Assembly: GCA_964036275.1 (NCBI GenBank)
Contig: OZ038437.1
Coordinates: forward strand, 13,338,590 to 13,402,589
Direction of reading: 5' to 3'
Length of the DNA stretch: 64,000 nt
DNA from: Litoditis marina
Lineage: Eukaryota; Nematoda; Chromadorea; Rhabditida; Rhabditidae
This document shows, in pieces, positions 60,576-64,000 of this stretch. Positions within the stretch are counted from its first letter, which is position 1. Every line of letters starts with the position of its first letter. The notes under the pieces were generated by a model. That model made no database searches. It saw nothing but the letters and a program-made list of their open reading frames with translations, and was not told the origin of the DNA. The position numbers and the translations under genes are program-made.

Positions 60576-60689
60576 TGAACATTGAGAACTGATCACTCAA
60601 CAAGCATACATGTACCAGGTTCGACTACCGCGCGCAATGGCTCCCAAGTCGAAACGGGCACTCTCGCCAAAATCGACACAAACAGAGTA

Positions 60690-61740
60690 CGTATGCCAGA
60701 AGATCTGGAACCTTGAACCCACCCTGCGTCTCCTTCAACATACGCTATTTCTCTGCCCTTGCATTCCGCCGGGATGTAAGAGACGACAAACAGTGGCTGG
60801 GTTCAGACTACGTGCACCCAGATGCAGCGGCTTTACAACTCGGGGGCGCGCCTACTAAAATCATGATTATCGATTGAGCCGCTGCACCCAGGTGCAGAAA
60901 CTCGTGCACCCAGGTGCATTTGGAAGGTTCATACTTATTCTGCCTCGGCCGCTCACATTTGCCGCCGGATTGGGCGGCTTTTGCATCCAACTCAAGATGC
61001 CGCTGCCTTTGCTTGCTATCAAAGGCAGAGGCCGTGACGTTCGAGCCTCCACATTATCAACTCGTATTATTTCAGTTTTTATTTTCGTAAACTGATTCAT
61101 ACTACTTATAATATAAATTCGAATACGATTTCTTGCTCATATTATGTATTGTCCATCTCTGTGCAGCATATAAGAGGTGGCTAGGTGTTTACGTACGATT
61201 TTTGGTGTACTTTTTTAGATGGGGGTAGGAATGTATTGTATATTATGACCCCCCACCGGAACCCGATCGAAACCTCCGAAAATTTTATTAAAATATTGCA
61301 CGCGACGCACCAAGTTTGGCTGAAAAGGGGTTCGTGCTTATAACTCGTTTCAAAGGATTTTTAGGGGTCGGTCTAATTATATAAAATGACCCTCCACCTA
61401 AACGGGATCTAATGGTGTAGAAATTTTTAGGGTCACGCACGCGACGCGTCAAAATATAAAAATCAACCAATTGACCTGAAATTTGGTAACAAGGGGTAAT
61501 CGACCATGCTGATCACGAATATGACCATGCCGTTGAATATATATATTTTATAATATGTATTTTATCTTATACTCTATGAGCAATGTATTTTTTGCTTCAT
61601 TATCTGGTTGTATAAATATTCATTCTGTGTATACATACGGCAACTGAACTACGGCTGTCACGTAACTTGGCGCCACTCCAAACATCCGGCAGAAGTAGAG
61701 ACGCAGGATGGGATGAAGGGGTGAGGTTCTGCTAGCACAC
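60690..61740. repeat. Mixed repeats: foldback arms and a 140-bp pair
   Basis: 60690-60790 and 61685-61745 are arms of the foldback family seen at 39111. GTGCACCCAGATGCAGCGGC near 60820 is inverted near 60880. Two diverged copies of a 140-bp unit begin near 61244 and 61383 (GACCCCCCACC and GCACGCGACGC). I see no gene. Confidence 0.5.
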
Positions 61741-62067
61741 GTTCTCAGGTGAACTTGTAAGCAAGGGAATTCGTAAGGTCCTAGATTTCTTCACGGATCG
61801 GCGACATACGGTAACTCTTTTCTTTCTCCGTAGAAGTTTAAATTCGATTGAAGAAGTCCTGTTACAAAAGCGATTATGTTCTATGACGTTTCGATGACTA
61901 ATATTCTTACAGATCGGCATCTCGGCTATAAAATACGAGAAGGTCCTGGATGAGATAAAGGCTTCGGTTATTTTGCCGAACCTACCCGACTGGTGGGGGT
62001 AAACTATCGGATAAACTGTTTCCATGTTCCGCTGTTGATAAACGTCAGCATATTGTACAATGTTGGG

Positions 62068-62171
62068 TTCCTTATTTGAGCCGAAACACGAGACGGCGAA
62101 TCCGCCAAACGTCGCCACTGAATAAACATTTATACTACCTCGTGTTTCGGTTCAAATAAGAAACCCAATAT
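62068..62171. repeat. Short foldback element
   Basis: ATTGTACAATGTTGGGTTCC and CCGAAACACGAG at the left are inverted in CTCGTGTTTCGG and AAACCCAATAT at the right. Its right arm provides the last codons of the four-TM gene that ends at 62152. Confidence 0.75.
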
Positions 62172-63779
62172 AGGATAAACTGTTGTTCTCAGTGATTTCG
62201 TAATTATTTATAACTACCACTTGTGGACAGTTCCCTTCTTCATCGGTGGAAAATGAGTAACTTGATTTGGCGACCGTTTGTGGGGCGAGAAATGGGGCCG
62301 TGAGCTGCGTTTCGGACGCGACCAGGCGAGAGGCATGCGTCGCGGCTCGCGGTGCGGTTCGCGTCGCAGCTGGGGCGCAGCTCAGATCGCGAAGCTTTAC
62401 ACGGGATTCCACAAAGCAGGCTGATCTGAAAAGAGCGGTCAGCCACAGTCCTGAATCAGTGGCGTCTCGAAGTAGATTAATATGTTCAAAATTAACTAGT
62501 TCAACTTATAAATGTTAACGTTATAACTAATTATAATCAATCAATTGGTATAACTTAACTATATACTATACGCGGTGGAATTCAATCTGAATTATTTTAA
62601 ATATCGCGCGAAACAAACTTGCGAACTGAATTGACTTTATGCATAGTAAATTTTCTACTATCGAGGAATTTCGCACTATAGTAGTAAAAATATCATTGAT
62701 AGTTCAGTAATAAGTCATCACTAAATGAATAAAAATTATGTGACTGAATTGTGACAGTTAACTCATTTACTACTCAAATGTTGTAGTAAACTACCACCAT
62801 CTATTGCGCCAGTAATTTTTCAGTTTAATTCATTTCCATTGTAATTAATTATTTTTGGTGTAAAATCGGCTCGAACGACCAGAGTTCCCACCTCATCAAG
62901 TCTGTAACAATGGTCCACATAAAACATGACACGTCACAACACAATAAACAACCGAAGACAACCACCCAGTTAAGAATCGGTCGAGGGTAAAACTCTGGAA
63001 TAAACATGAAATATCCTGATCGTGTTGAGAAGAACAGAAAATACTTGTTTTGATAATAAGATCGCTAGATTAGATTAGATTTTTAGGGGCTGATTCTCTA
63101 AAGGTCCCAAAGTCCCAATGTCCCATTCCCATGGCCCGACGTCCCTTTTCAATGTCCAAATGTCTCGATGTCTCGTTCCATTGTCCCAAAGTCCTATTCC
63201 AATGTCACATTCCTAACAATTTTTCGTCGAATAACGACGTCCTTCAGTGTCTGCGCTCTGCGCATTTGTCATCATTTGTTGTCTAAATGTCTACGTCTCT
63301 AACACTATCTCTCACGTCGGTCTCTCACGTCTACACACTCCCTCACACACTGTCTCGCACTTTCCGCCATTTGTACAGTCTCTATTGTGCTCTAGAATAG
63401 TCGAAGTCACTGAAGGAAACGGTACATTGAGACATTGATGCTTTGAAATGAGACATCAGGACATTGGGACATTGAAATAGGACCTTCGGAGAATCAGCCC
63501 TCAGATCGTGTCAAGAATTACAGAATATAGTGTTTGGATAATTGCAGAGCGGGGTACCTATCTAAAAAAAACGATAAAGATGCAAATCAGAGTCATTACA
63601 CCGTGTAAGACACCTCAGTAAAAATGAAATAAACTGCTCGAACTAATTTCACCTTCTTTGCAGTCATCGAACCTAAACTTCCCCATGACGCAACGAATGT
63701 AGTCCCCATCAATCATTGGGGCATTTTGATCTTTGTACGACAATAGTAGAACTCCCAATGTGCAGGAGGTAGCGGATAT
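62152..63779 (-). CDS. Four-transmembrane protein gene, 3' half (runs off right edge)
   Basis: Exons, 5' to 3': 63779-63653, 62994-62892 and 62425-62152, with phases 1 and 2 at the junctions, exactly as for exons 4-6 of gene A. The first encodes a membrane segment (SCTLGVLLLSYKD) and a loop with two cysteines (CVMGKFRFDDC). The second encodes TM4 (PILNWVVVFGCLLCC). The last is a tail with ATHA and APFL matching the ATHAPQTAPLL region of A and B, then CPQVVVINNYEI. The tail ends within a foldback element. Exons 1-3 must lie beyond 64000. The separate position and low identity suggest an older family member. Confidence 0.72.
63087..63501. repeat. Foldback element built from AATGTCCCA units
   Basis: GGGGCTGATTCTC at the left is inverted as GAGAATCAGCCC at the right. 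Both arms are made of short reiterated units (AATGTCCCA, CAAAGTCCC and variants), inverted with respect to each other. It lies in the intron between the first two visible exons of the four-TM gene. Confidence 0.8.
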
Positions 63780-64000
63780 CTGTGGTAAGTGTTGAACATC
63801 GCGAATGAGTTCTTTTTATCATTATCATTATTATTAGTATTATTAGGATCACCATTATGTCGCAAACAAACTACCAGTTTTATCATGATCGTAAAATCAA
63901 TAACAACTATTTTATCAAGTCACCGTGTTACATATGATTAGAGCACTACAGAGTTCGCAGTTCCGAGACGAACTTTGCGAAATACGGATGAAAAGAAAGA

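Noticed and set aside
60233..60603. Two frames coding for the same MCELCLVRPRYQQ peptide on opposite strands
   Set aside because: They are the two arms of one inverted repeat and have no support as genes.

Overview
The window looks like a Caenorhabditis-type (rhabditid) nematode chromosome. The genes are split into many small exons with GT donors and TTTCAG-type acceptors. I find a nanos-type germline gene, a nematode-type 7TM receptor pair, a Gypsy element of the nematode type, piggyBac-like (TTAA) and mariner-like (TA) MITEs, and long poly-G tracts. All gene models below were spliced by eye from the sequence, checking that exon phases agree and, where possible, comparing paralogues. No transcript data were available.

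Layout. 1-8336: a satellite of about 52 tandem 159-bp monomers carrying an internal palindrome. 8.3-20.8 kb: two intact convergent 7TM receptor genes (9194-12080 on +, 13327-20313 on -), flanked by three broken copies of their first exon. Intron 1 of the minus gene holds a mariner-like MITE that was itself split by a very young gag-protease-only Gypsy element with identical LTRs. 22.2-36.8 kb: a direct tandem duplication (offset 6778 bp) of a nanos-like gene. The downstream copy has 12 exons and a complete CCHC-CCHC finger; the upstream copy ends before the finger exons. 37.4-47.2 kb: a tandem pair of four-transmembrane protein genes on the minus strand. The upstream member lost its C-terminal tail through a 702-bp deletion at 5-bp microhomology. 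48.2-56.9 kb: a minus-strand protein kinase locus with a frameshift, interrupted by palindromic repeats and by exons of another four-TM relative. 57-64 kb: mostly repeats (poly-G, a 140-bp decaying tandem array, a 150-bp-arm hairpin, foldbacks), then the 3' half of a further four-TM gene that runs off the right edge.

The common theme is tandem or segmental gene duplication followed by heavy invasion of introns by short elements. The duplicates provide natural empty-site comparisons, so several insertions and one deletion can be read directly. A tRNA-derived SINE-like family has seven copies. I see no operon structure, CRISPR array, rRNA gene or intact tRNA gene.
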